A DNA stretch of 64,000 nt from Ascaphus truei (taxonomy: Eukaryota > Chordata > Amphibia > Anura > Ascaphidae). Under the pieces are notes generated by a model. The model saw nothing but the letters and a program-made list of their open reading frames with translations, did not search any database and was not told the DNA's origin. The first letter of the stretch is position 1. Every line of letters begins with the position of its first letter. The position numbers and the translations under genes are program-made. Shown here in pieces: positions 23,931-34,331 of the stretch. The stretch lies in contig CM071570.1 in NCBI GenBank assembly GCA_036426205.1, forward strand, positions 53,341,087 through 53,405,086. The letters run 5' to 3'.

Positions 23931-24300
23931 ATACATACACTATCCCCCCCAAAACACCTACATAACCCCCCCCCCATACACACACACTAAACCCCCAAAT
24001 ACACACACAATACACCCCCAAATACACACACTAATCCCCAAATACACACACACACACTACCCCTCCAAGTACACACACAAACACACTATCCCCCCCAAAT
24101 ACACACACACACACACTACCCTCCCAAATACACACACTCTACCCTCCAAATACACACACAAACACACTATCCCCCTCCCAAATACACACACTCTACCCCT
24201 CCAAATACACACACAAACACACTACCCCACACAAATACACACAGTACCTTCCAACACAAATATACACACACTACCCCTCCCAAATACACACACACACACA
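23931..24300 (+). repeat. AC-rich minisatellite
   Basis: Units of the type CCCCAAATACACACACAC recur about a dozen times with varying AC length. The long open frame through it reflects repeat composition (Thr/His/Pro only) and is not a gene. Confidence 0.9.
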
Positions 24301-24310
24301 CTTACATTGG

Positions 24311-24640
24311 GCCTCTCTCCCTCACTATCCAGGCGTGGATGTGGGGGGGAACGGCCGATGATGGTCAGGCCTCTTGTTGCTTGCCAGGCCTGACGTCTCC
24401 CCAGCTGCTTGCCTGCCTCTCTCTTGTACTGTCCCACGCCGGGCTCTCATGCTGGTGTGCGCCGGAAGTGTGTGTCGCAATTTCCGGCGCGAGCCAACGT
24501 CACAGAGCCTGACGTGGGACAGTAGAGGAGAGAAGCAGACAAGCAGCTGGGGAGAAGTCGGGCCTGGCAGCAACAAGAGGCCCAACCAGTGCTGGCCAGA
24601 CCCCCTTGCAGCCACCACCAGGATAGTGAGGGAGAGAGGC
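24311..24640. repeat. 330-bp GC-rich foldback
   Basis: The outer arms are exact: GCCTCTCTCCCTCACTATCC at 24311-24330 is the reverse complement of 24621-24640. The inner arms 24369-24438 and 24513-24582 also pair over about 70 bp with few mismatches, and the centre contains GCGCCGGAA/TTCCGGCGC. The overlapping open frames on both strands mirror each other and are not genes. Confidence 0.85.
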
Positions 24641-24727
24641 AGCAGCTGAGGGTCAGCAACCTGTAGAGAGCCGCAAGTAGGAGTCGAAAGAGCCGCATGC
24701 GACTCAGGAGCCGCAGGTTGCCGACCC

Positions 24728-25930
24728 GAGGTATTGGGAGTAGGACAAAGGACATTCTCTTTTGGATGGCGCTGCGCCTCCATTCTGCAGGGCTCTGCCA
24801 GGGGCAGGGATTTCTCCCCACAGGAACACTCAGAATAAATGCAGTCACAGGCCAGGAACAGTACAACTGCATTTATTGGGTGACCTGCACATGCTTCATC
24901 CTTCTCATGCAAGAGAGGTGCAGTTTCCTAGCATCCAGTGTTCTTGCACCTCGCAGCGTGCAATCCCTTCAGTGGTTAGAGCTATGCTCGCAGGACCATT
25001 TCCCATGACTAGGCCCCCAGGAGCTTGAGGCCCCTGGTCTAGTCTTAACCTCCTTTACTCCTGATGGGGAAAGGTAGAACTGGTAGAACCCACTATGTTT
25101 GAAAGGGAGCTGTCTCTTATTCCAGGAGTTTGTCCCACTCCTAAGCCCAGTAATTGGGCAGTACCATTTTACATGCTACAACATTTTCCAGACTAGCACC
25201 TGGAAACCGCAACAAAATAACATCCCAGTGGGGAGACTCACATGCTGGCCCATGTGAGAGAAGTTGAACCCTAACACTGCCTGCTTCTTACCAGGACTTA
25301 TAATACTGGGGCCAGGAATGTATAGCCAGGGGCATATGGCTACACATGCTTCCATATTTATTGCTAATAGATTGTTTTGTCATTCCTTGACAACTGCATC
25401 CTGTTCATTTAAAGCAGTTTACTTGCTGTAGAGCAAACATGGTCTTACAGGACAAACACAGGAACTAAACAAAGGAAGTCCATTTTTCTGTATAACATTG
25501 TAATGATATAATAGATATGTAGCTTTTCATGTGCAGTAAATTTATCAAAGTTTTTGACAAATATATATTGTGCAATTTATACATATGAATGTTGTTATCC
25601 TGTAATAAATTACCACTAGAAATGTTTGTTAAGTTTTCTGTCATTAAACAAAACACTGTTGCAAAGTCCCCTGACCTAATCTCCTGCTTCCACCTCCTCA
25701 CCTTTCAATCGAATCTGCAGTTTAGGCCTTTACCTCAACAGTCACGGATCTGGTCCAAAAGGACACTTTAATCATTCTTAATTGCGGCATTACAACCTCC
25801 ACCCTCCCCCCACCCCCCACACACACTTTTCTCACAAAGACTTATCTTGGCTCATGGTCGCGCAACAAACAAACTGAGCCCCAAAGGCACATCTCATCTC
25901 CCCGAACAAATGCTCACTAAGAGCCAGATC
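24728..25930. other. No gene seen; mixed sequence
   Basis: 24728-25350 is moderately GC-rich and might be an old LTR (CAGAATAAATGCAGT near 24830), but no ends or target duplications were found. 25350-25930 is unremarkable. Confidence 0.4.
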
Positions 25931-26230
25931 CACAGAGCTTCGTTAAGCTATTTAACGCGACATTAGTCACAATTATCGTACCGCTACTCCTAACGCCTAT
26001 CCACGATGTGATTAACATTACGATGCCCTCAAGTTAACCAGTAAAATATCATATTGCTAACTTTTGACGGATGTTAGGCGTACTTATATGGAAATGATAT
26101 GCTAATACGCTTAACATCGTATATCCACGGACCTCCGTTCATGTTAGTGCAGGGAAATAACGTTATGATACTTTAAATAGGTCACACCGTTAGTTACAGC
26201 CAGACTATAATTAGGATAACTGTATTTCTT
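25920..26230. repeat. Possible MITE rich in TTAACG words
   Basis: Begins near AGAGCCAGATCCACAGAGCTTCG. It contains many TTAAC/GTTAA words in both orientations. A related start (AGATCCACGCAGCTCCGTTA) is at ~33370. Ends were not resolved. Confidence 0.3.
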
Positions 26231-26479
26231 TGAATAGCCTATAATGACAATGAGATGGAAAAAGTGGTACCCTAATATATTATTTGGCACTTATAACGTT
26301 TTCAATAGAGAGTGCTAAGTCTCACACCAAGATATATATTAACAATTATTCGGAAATACATACTGTGAGACAGTATAGTTAAAATAATGTACAACTATAT
26401 AATGTTTAACATTTGTGTAAAGTTCATGTAGGATATGTTTATTTACCCATGATATATTATATAGTATATTCTGTACTAA

Positions 26480-27420
26480 AGTATGTGTGTTCAATTAATG
26501 TCTACACTACAATTCCCAGCAGCCCCAGGGGCTGATAGACATGTGGCACAGCACAACCAATAGGGCTGCAGCATTTGCCTGCTCAGGACATTGATACATT
26601 TGGCGCGCTGGCAACCACGCTTCAGTTGGAAAGGGAGCAGGAACAGAGTAGATAGTGTCCAGGGAGATGTGCTTCCCTGGACTAGGCCTAGTCTGCCCCC
26701 TTAGGCCCCAGGTAGGCCCTGACTCCCTACCAGCTTGTTGGTGCTGTAGGGAAAGGCCCCTTAGATAGGGATATTTCCCATTTAGCTCTATAGTGTCAGG
26801 GACACAGCAGAGATGCTACGCAGAGACTTGCGGCCTGTGGTCTGGGACTCCAGCGGGAGACCACCCCACGCAGAGGCGGATGCCTTCGCTGACGATGATA
26901 ACATGGGATCAGACTGGTTCTGTCATCAGTTTGTGGTACCCGGGGACTGGAGCGCCCGGCAGGTATCACGCCCTACCAGTGCACGAACGGTCACACACAT
27001 TCTGTGGGTAGCGCTACCACACACTTGGGGTGGGTTTGGCTCCTGTGGACACTGGGTGGTTAGGTGCCATTGGCACCTCAGTACATTGGGGGAACCGCAG
27101 CAGGGTGAATAAGGTGGTAGTGGGATAGTGGGGTATTGTGTGGGCACGGCCGTGTGATGCCTGCATCTTATATGTTATTAGTTGTGTTACCAGAAAAGAT
27201 AATCTATTATACCACTATGTGCATATCATTTCTTTACTGTGTGTTCCAGGGCAGGGGTTATCCAATTGCGCTTGGATCCCTCCCAGGTGGAGGCGTTGTC
27301 ATCATACACATCAGGTACACCCCAAGCTCCCTGCAGTGGAGGATCAGATCTCCTGTGAGCCAATCAGGTAATGCACCACACGTAGTCACCCTAGACACGG
27401 GGGAAAGGGGGCTACATATA
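26480..27420. other. GC-rich dispersed sequence, possibly an LTR or leader
   Basis: Clearly GC-richer than its flanks, with CTACAATTCCCAGCAGCC at the left and CTCCCTGCAGTGGAGGATC near 27330. Open frames of 70-115 codons occur, but none has a recognised product. It could be retroelement LTR sequence; no target duplication was found. Confidence 0.35.
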
Positions 27421-27599
27421 CATACATATACATATACACACGTACGTCTACTGTGTGTCTCTTTCCATTGTGTGCACATGTGAAGTTTTAGAATATCCTA
27501 CATAATTTTAGGCCCAAAATTAGCACACATCAAGTTGTTACTGTGTTTTTTTATCTTCTATATTTATGCATAGTGCCCTAAAACTGGTTCTTTAACACA

Positions 27600-28110
27600 C
27601 TCCCTCTCATGTCTACGTGCAAAGTTCACCTTTCCTGTCTTGCCTTTAAATTCTTCATGGGCAAGCTACCAAGCTATCTGAACAAGCTCCTCACCCCTAC
27701 CACATGCAGCACTTATCACCTGAGATCAGACTCCAAAAGACTGTTCATGGTCCCAAGGCTCAACAAAGTATCCGGACGTTCCTCCTTCTCCTACCGTGCA
27801 CCCCAAAACTGGAACAACCAACCAGAGACTCTCACATCCAACACCAGTTTAAGTTCTTTCAAATCTAAGGCTGTCTCACATTTTAATCTGGTCTGTAACT
27901 GTTTCATACGCCCATAATATATATTTTCTTTAACTGTGCACGCAATGTCTTGTATATAATCTATACCCTGTTCATTTATGTAACTGTATTTGTAACCATG
28001 TATTATTTGTTTTACTCTGTGCCCAGGACATACTTGAAAACGAGAGGTAACTCTCAATGTTTTACTTCCTGGTAAAATATTTTATAAATAAATAATAAAT
28101 AAATAAATAA
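27600..28110 (+). mobile_element. 3' end of a CR1/L2-type LINE
   Basis: The frame 27609-27917 ends with the classic reverse transcriptase tail of these LINEs: LPSYLNKLLTP, then VPRLNKVSGRSSFSYRAPQ, WNNQPETL and LSSFKSKAVSHFNLV. The 3' UTR holds GTGCCCAGGACATACTTGAA and CTTCCTGGTAAAATATTTTA and ends in an (AAAT)n tail at ~28080-28110. The 5' part is absent, as in most truncated LINE copies. The same 3' UTR occurs inverted in each unit of the tandem array (44515, 48855, 53250). Confidence 0.8.
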
Positions 28111-28276
28111 TGTCTCCTTAATCAGTATTATGCATGAGCATTTGCATGACAAATATACTGATACTGTCTGTAGGTAGTATTAATGTTCAAAAAATGTTCA
28201 AAATAACCAATATTTAGAGGTAATATTTTTACATACTTGGGCCCTCCATCCTTATATTTCATATCACCCTTACATA

Positions 28277-28608
28277 CAGGCATACCCCGGTTTAATGACA
28301 CTCACTTTAAGTACACTCAAGAGTAAGTACATATCGCTCAATAGGCAAACGGCAGCTCACGCATGTGCCTGTCACCACGTCCTGAACAGCAATACTGGCT
28401 CCCTACCTGTACCAAAGCTGTGTGCAAGCGGGGAGATTATAGAGCCTGTTACACATGTGTTATTTACATCAGTTATGCACGTATATAACGATTGCAGTAC
28501 AGTATATGCATCGATAAGTGGGAAAAAGGTAGTGCTTCACTTTAAGTACATTTTCGCTTTACATACATGCTCCGGTCCCATTGCGTACGTTAATGCGGGG
28601 TATGCCTG
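28277..28608. mobile_element. 332-bp MITE with TA target duplication, copy 2
   Basis: Same element as 21850-22181 but inverted: CAGGCATACCCCGG at the start, CCGGTCCCATTGCGTACG inside, and GCGGGGTATGCCTG at the end, flanked by TA. The identical length (332 bp) shows both copies keep complete ends. Confidence 0.85.
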
Positions 28609-28707
28609 TACACTGTATGGAATATAATGTTACTGTATTTCTTAAATAACAGATGTATGAAACACATTTTTGTGTGGCGAGTAGATTTTTTGGTGATTTG
28701 TCGACCA

Positions 28708-28711
<4 letters not shown>

Positions 28712-28758
<47 letters not shown>
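28712..28758. repeat. (TA)n microsatellite
   Basis: About 23 uninterrupted TA units. Confidence 0.95.
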
Positions 28759-28764
<6 letters not shown>

Positions 28765-29121
28765 CCAATTTCTTATTTTAGACAACATATACAGGATAGC
28801 TATACACATGTAGCAGATGTTATTTCACTCGCTGGTGCATGCCAGCAGGTGAGATTGCATTAGCTCTGTCCCTTTTTTGTGCATGCCTAATTTAAAGACA
28901 ATGGAAAGTTACTTGCCAACATGCCAATGAACCCGACATAACAAGTAATGTCTCAAAGCTCAAATATGTAACACACCTAATAACAATGGCCCTCATTCTC
29001 TGGAGGCTGAACTGTTGCTGAGCTTCAGCAACAAGGCATTAAGGCAGAGGATGCTAAAAGTCCTTGGAGATTTAACAAAAGCAGTCATTCAAACCTAAAA
29101 TCTGGCTACTTACAACTGCCA
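28759..29121. other. No gene seen
   Basis: Unremarkable sequence between the TA microsatellite and the insertion with a 13-bp target duplication. Confidence 0.5.
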
Positions 29122-29583
29122 GACTCTCTTCAGTTTAAAGACAGATATTCACCCGGCGCTCCTGTTACGGTGTGCAAGCAATCCGTAACCCAGTACTTGT
29201 CAATGCACGATGCTGTTCAATTGAATAAATAGATACACAGAAATAATAATGAAATAATAAATAAAGAAAAACTTCAGTACAAACATTGGTGAATTCCAGC
29301 TCAACCCTCACTGGACCTTCCTTGGTCATCCTCCGTAATCGCTGAGGTAGAAAATCAGGGAGTGCAGAAAAACGGTGAAAGCAAGCTTCCTGGGGGTGTG
29401 CACCCACAAGAGTGCAAACGTATAGTAAGTCCCACACGTAGTCTGTTGGTAGCTATCTTCAAACCAGATAGATGTGTAAATACACTTGTCGACCAGAACA
29501 AATAAGGAGCTGGACAAAGATGGTGAAAGTAGTCACCGGTTTTCTGCGCTCCCTGATTTTTTACTTGTGAGACTCTCTTCAGT
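29122..29583. mobile_element. ~436-bp insertion with 13-bp target duplication
   Basis: GACTCTCTTCAGT at 29122-29134 is repeated exactly at 29571-29583. The enclosed 436 bp interrupt a region that continues as an RTE endonuclease fragment on the right. Inside, 29349-29380 and 29530-29562 form an imperfect inverted repeat (AAAATCAGGGAGTGCAGAAA against TTTTCTGCGCTCCCTGATTT). The element family was not recognised. A 13-bp duplication fits target-primed retrotransposition. Confidence 0.65.
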
Positions 29584-29589
29584 GAAGCA

Positions 29590-30310
29590 CCACTGCAAGA
29601 ACTGGAAGACAAACTTGAAAAGTTTATATGGGATGTTGTTGGCCATGGTGAAGCAAGAAGAAAAGATGAAAGCCTCAGAGCTCAAAATCAGATGCCTGTT
29701 ATTTTACAAAGGTACGAAAAATGGAAGAATCCGTGGAGCTGTCTTCATCATTAACAAGAGATGGAGAAGCAACAGGGAGTATGAAAGCTCATCAGAAATA
29801 GCAGCCAGAATTGTCAGTTGACAAAGAGATACAGGCTTCAAATAATCGCGTTGTACTGCATGCTCTAACTTCCATATCTGTGTGTCTTGATGTTTAAGAT
29901 TTATACTATAAAATCAACCAACTTAATAAGAAAGGAAATGGTCACCACACGATCAATATGGTAGATTTCAAAGTTAAGATTGGTGTCCAGCAGAAAGACA
30001 AGTTGGTAAGTATGGTTACGGGGACGTGGAGACAGATTTGTAGATATGAACGTGGAGACAGATTCGTAGAATTTGTAGAATTACAAATAAAGCATGAAAT
30101 TGACTATATCCTAGCTAACAAAAAACACGATTTTTTGCTGCAAATTACATCTGAATGTGAATATGGAAAGAAAACTTATTAAACAGAAGACAAAAACAAA
30201 CATCAATAACCTCAAGAATAACAGCAGATAATTTCAGCTAGAACTGAAAAAGCTCTTCAGCTTGCTCTAAGTGCATGGGAACATTATAACAAACAATTTT
30301 CAGAAATTTA
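29590..30310 (+). pseudogene. RTE-type endonuclease fragment on plus strand
   Basis: Translated pieces in order: LEKFIWDVVGHGEARRK (expected near the endonuclease N-terminus), GRIRGAVFIINKRW, KINQLNKKGNGHH, FKVKIGVQQKDK, ERGDRFVEFVE and KHEIDYILANKKH. They follow the order of an RTE/craniofacial-development-protein-2-like endonuclease but need several frame changes. The reverse transcriptase is absent. It is related to the minus-strand copies at 2720-3440 and 13560-14233. Confidence 0.65.
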
Positions 30311-31242
30311 TTTAGATTGTAGCTGAAAGCGCAGGAAAAACTGGAGGATCGCTAACAAAAAGCGGTTAAGGAATCCTCTGAACTAGTGCCTGTGGAAGAG
30401 GTAGACGGCATGCTGACTGAGCGGTTGAGACTGGCTTGAATGCATGTTGATCCTGCAGCTAAGTTTCTGCATTAACAAGCCAGCTAAGTACTTGCCCGAT
30501 TTGATCTTGCATAGTCGAGTAAAAAACAAGGTTAACACATAGTCCAAGCACTTTACCTTGTAAGCCTGTAATAACTTGCATCATAGTGGCACCTTGCTGA
30601 GCTGAAGCGGAAGTCTACTTGATTGAATGGCTAGCAGGCAGGAATAAGCCTAGTTAAGGACAAGGGAGGAGCAACGTACTAGGGTCAAAATAGGGTCTGT
30701 TAATAGCAATAATAAAAGAGGCAATAGCTTGATCACTGGGAGAACCACAATAATCAGGCACAGGAAACAGGAAGTCTTATAAAGGCCTGTCTGCAGTTAG
30801 GGAACAGGTACCATTAATAAAGTAATTAGCCATGGAGAAAGATTGCTGCAATGTTAGCCAGACACGATCAACAGTCCTGGTGGCAGACAGGCAGGGCTCC
30901 AACCTACGAGCACAGAGTTCAAGATCTGCTAGAGATCCCTGACACTAATAGATTTCTCTTCTATAAGAACAAAGCACCATAGGTCTATAAAAACATAGGG
31001 GAAAGTGCCCCTTTTTCCTGAGTTTATTATTTATGTTGAGCCACTTTATAGGGATTCTATATTTTAGGCCATATATTGTAAAAGTGGTTAATGTTAAAAG
31101 AGAATAAGTTTGAGACTACCATGTATGTGCTATGAACATTTATTTGAAAGTAATGGGCTACAGGGGTGGGCTACCAAGTCTGCTTGTAATTTATTGTTTT
31201 TAAATGCAGTTGATGCATATTATTGCCAAGAGTAAATGTTGT
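30311..31242. other. No gene seen
   Basis: Mixed sequence between the RTE fragment and the solo LTR. No long frame and no repeat was recognised. Confidence 0.45.
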
Positions 31243-31247
31243 CCCTT

Positions 31248-32427
31248 TGTCATGGGAGACCAGGACTTTTATCACATTTATACCGGGATCATTCACTAGG
31301 CAAAACACAGTAGTGGAATAAAATGAGGTTTATTCGGGTAAACCCGCGTACACCCAATGAAATACAAAGATTCAGGAAATATACACACTTACTGAGCCGT
31401 TGGGCTAAAATAGGTGCAGCGCGCCTGCTTCGGAAGGCTTACCCTGACTGGGATATACACCCAGGCTTCCTGGTCCTCTTTTTGGCTTCAGTTCCTAGCC
31501 ACGACCGCTTTGTTCCAAAACGAGAACTTGAACTTCGAGTCAGACTTAGTCTCTGCAGGGCAGACTTTCCTAGCTTCAAAACGAAGCCGGTTGCTCTACT
31601 ATTTGGAACAGAGCAACTTTGAAAAGCCCGCACTCACGTCTACTCAAGACACACGATGGTCTGGTTCTCGGACTGGGGATTCTCCTTACATAACTTCCAC
31701 TGTTCTGTCTTCAGCATGGAAGGAGGAGCAACCAATCAGAGCGTGGGAATTCCTCCCCGCTAGCCAATAGGAATAGGAATAGGGGCTTGTCCTTTGGCTG
31801 ACGACAGAGGAGAGGGCGTGCCAAGCTGGCTTGGGATGCCCCGTGGGCGGGACATATAAATTCACCAATGGGAAACATGCTGACATTCTGCCGCTTCCCC
31901 AAGTCAACCCATTGCCACCTGCTGGGCAGGCTAAACGGAGTCTGGTAGACCAGAGGGTCGTCCCAGCTGGCGGTCTCTGTCCTCTGGACTCAGTACTCCA
32001 CTCTGCCCCAGCTACTTAGCACCCCGACCCCTCAACATCCCGTCTCGTCTTTGAACTACGATATCTATCCAGGCATCCCGGCATCTTGGTATATGCCGAG
32101 CTGGCCGAATACACATTTATAGTAAATGCAAATGGTGCCTGCACGCCAGGAGAATTAGGGGACCACCGGTAACTTTGGCCCCCAAACTCCTGCAAACAAA
32201 ATAACTGCATTTCAACCCAAATATCCAACATAAAACTTACACACAAGAAGTTTCACGTTTCAAGGGCAAAGAGAACATGTAAACAGGAAAAGCAGGGTCA
32301 CTTTATTTTTCACATGTATAATCCCTGGTCCATGCTGCTAGGTAGCTGCCAGGGACCCCACGGTTTCAGGGGTAACCAGATGGGCTTAAACCTTTATTGT
32401 ATAGCCTGGTTACCCCCTCCTGTCACA
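31248..32427. mobile_element. Solo LTR (1180 bp) with 5-bp target duplication
   Basis: Starts TGTCATGGGAG and ends CTCCTGTCACA, so it has TG...CA ends and short imperfect inverted ends. CCCTT flanks both sides (31243-31247 and 32428-32432). On the plus strand it holds CCAAT boxes near 31731 and 31762 and a TATA-like CATATAAATT near 31852. AATAAA occurs on both strands near 31320-31334, so orientation is uncertain. No internal retroviral or gypsy genes are present, so it is a recombined solo LTR. Frames inside are not genes. Confidence 0.75.
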
Positions 32428-32432
32428 CCCTT

Positions 32433-33636
32433 AAAAAGGTGTTCTGTCCACTGTAGTTTAAGAGTTATTCTATATTCACCGTAAAAGAAATGCAATATTT
32501 GGGATATTAACTAATAAATTGCTGTCCCACTAATGTAATCTTCTAGTTAGGCATCTATTTAAGTAAATCAACTACAACTATTCCTACATTCTATTTTTCT
32601 CAACGTGGTACAGTACTTGTATGTAAAATTCCTATACAGCTGTAATTATTATGCTAGGTGTTAAACCAGACGTGCCAGAATTCTACCATATATCATTTTG
32701 TGACTTGCACACATTCTGTCTCCATCCCACAAATCATCACACAGCATAGTGGTAAAAGAGGGCTTTTTTTTTGTTATAAATGTGACATTAACATAAACCC
32801 AAATTTATGTCTGAATCTAGGTCTAATGCAAGAGGCTACTAGTTCAGTCATTGATCATATCTTCCTGAACGATAATTTAAATCATCAATCATGTTTAGAT
32901 TTGCTTTCTTGTCAACGCTCATTGAAAGCAGATTTGCATGAGTAACAGGCATTTTTGAAGGAAAAAAGTTTTCCTTGTTGATGAGATGTATTTTCAAGCA
33001 TTTACATTATAACGTATACCAGTGTCACAAATCTGTTTAGAACTGTAGGGTATATTTTGATATCGAGTTTGAATCAGTCTTTAATTTTGGTATACTGTAG
33101 CATTTGTACATAGGATACAACAAAATAAAATGTAAGTACTGAAGATAAGAGTAGAACATAAAGCAATTACTTTTAATTGCTTAAGATGAAAAATAGTACT
33201 TAGGAGTTTATTTTACACGTAATAAAATATCATTGACTATTCATCACCCATTGATTGTTCAGAGTAGGAAAAAGCCCAAGAATAAATCCTGATAAGTATT
33301 TATTAAAAAAAAAAAACCCTTATACATACTTATTTAACACCAAGCTTCACTGAGCTAAATCTTATAGGGGAAGATCCACGCAGCTCCGTTATTGACTAGC
33401 GAGATGTTAATGCCTCGTTAAAGGAGCAGTCCTGACAACACGTTTTACCGTAGGTGCAACTGGTATCTCTGCGCAGTTTAAAGCTCCTGCATTACGTGGG
33501 CCGATAGGAAACCGCAAAGGAATCACATCACAGCTTCCAAGTGGTCCGCAGGACTTTCAAATCACCATATTGATTGCCCCGTCTGGGCTCCTATCTGCAG
33601 CACCTACAGAAGTATCTCAGAAAGTAGGGGGTCCTC
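32433..33636. other. No gene seen; A+T-rich
   Basis: Stops in all frames and a poly-A run at 33306-33317. The start of a MITE-like sequence (AGATCCACGCAGCTCCG) lies near 33370. Confidence 0.5.
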
Positions 33637-33803
33637 GGAGCTGAAACAAACATGTTTCAGCTCAGGGGACACCCTGCTTCAAACCTATTAAAAAAATAAC
33701 AAACCAAAAAGTGTCACTAGGCACACCTTTTGACACATTTTGTTGTTTTTTTTTCTTAATTTTATTTAATAGGTTTGAAGCAAAAGGTCTCCGGAGCTGA
33801 ACC
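33637..33803. repeat. Hairpin with ~40-55-bp imperfect arms
   Basis: GCTTCAAACCTATTA (33676-33690) pairs with TAATAGGTTTGAAGC (33767-33781), and GGAGCTGAAAC at the left end pairs with the GGAGCTGAAC region at 33793-33802 through its own palindrome GCTGAAACAAACATGTTTCAGC. The loop is ~75 bp and T-rich. Confidence 0.65.
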
Positions 33804-34286
33804 ACATTCATTTCATCTCCAGGGGTTCGCCTGTTTCCCGAGTTACCTTGGAAGGGGGTGTCAGTAGCAGCTCCGGCTGTGCTAGTTTGGGCCTTGTCCA
33901 CAGTGCTGAAGTGGCCTACTTTAGCTTCCTAGATTGCCTTAGGCGTCAGAAACAAATGTACTTGTCTCTGTAAGCAACGGAGTGCCACGCACTCACGCTG
34001 GCCACACAATTGTAGCAATGTGTTTCATCGCAGCTAGCGCAAGTGCCCTCTCAGCATCACTCTTGCCGCAGCCTTAGTCTCCAGCTAGAATAGTATCGAA
34101 ACATTATCAATGGTCAGAATCTGATCCAACAAATATTCAGAATTATAAAACTAGGCTTCTCTATGCCTAAATTGTTTTACAGCACACACAACCTGAGACC
34201 AGTAAGAAGCAGCATCAAAAATTGATCCGGATAATGGTGGATGACTTCAATAGGAGATACATGTAGACAATGGAGTCTATGTACAA

Positions 34287-34331
<45 letters not shown>

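Larger units (their letters stand above)
23694..24727. mobile_element. hAT-like element (ends partly recognised)
   Basis: The right part reads AGAGCCGCATGCGACTC, then GAGCCGCAGGTTGCCGACCC at ~24708-24727, the typical end of a large hAT family whose ends carry repeated GAGCCGC words. The presumed left end (~23694-23760) has a degraded CGGCAA..AAAGAGCC and GGAGAGCCGCAACACATG. Between them are an AC-rich minisatellite and a long foldback. Target duplications could not be identified, so the limits are tentative. Confidence 0.45.

Noticed and set aside
23881..24393. 170-codon Thr/His/Pro-rich frame
   Set aside because: Translation of the AC-rich minisatellite.
24325..24912. 195-codon minus-strand frame
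   Set aside because: Lies across the GC-rich foldback and hAT-like end; no similarity recognised and the arms code mirror sequence.
26793..27112. Possible gag-like or host exon
   Set aside because: Two overlapping frames with similar openness, no splice evidence and no recognised motif.
29165..29437. 90-codon minus-strand frame
   Set aside because: Lies wholly within the 436-bp insertion with target duplications and has no domain.
31323..31907. Open frames of 60-118 codons
   Set aside because: They lie inside the solo LTR and overlap on both strands without domain evidence.
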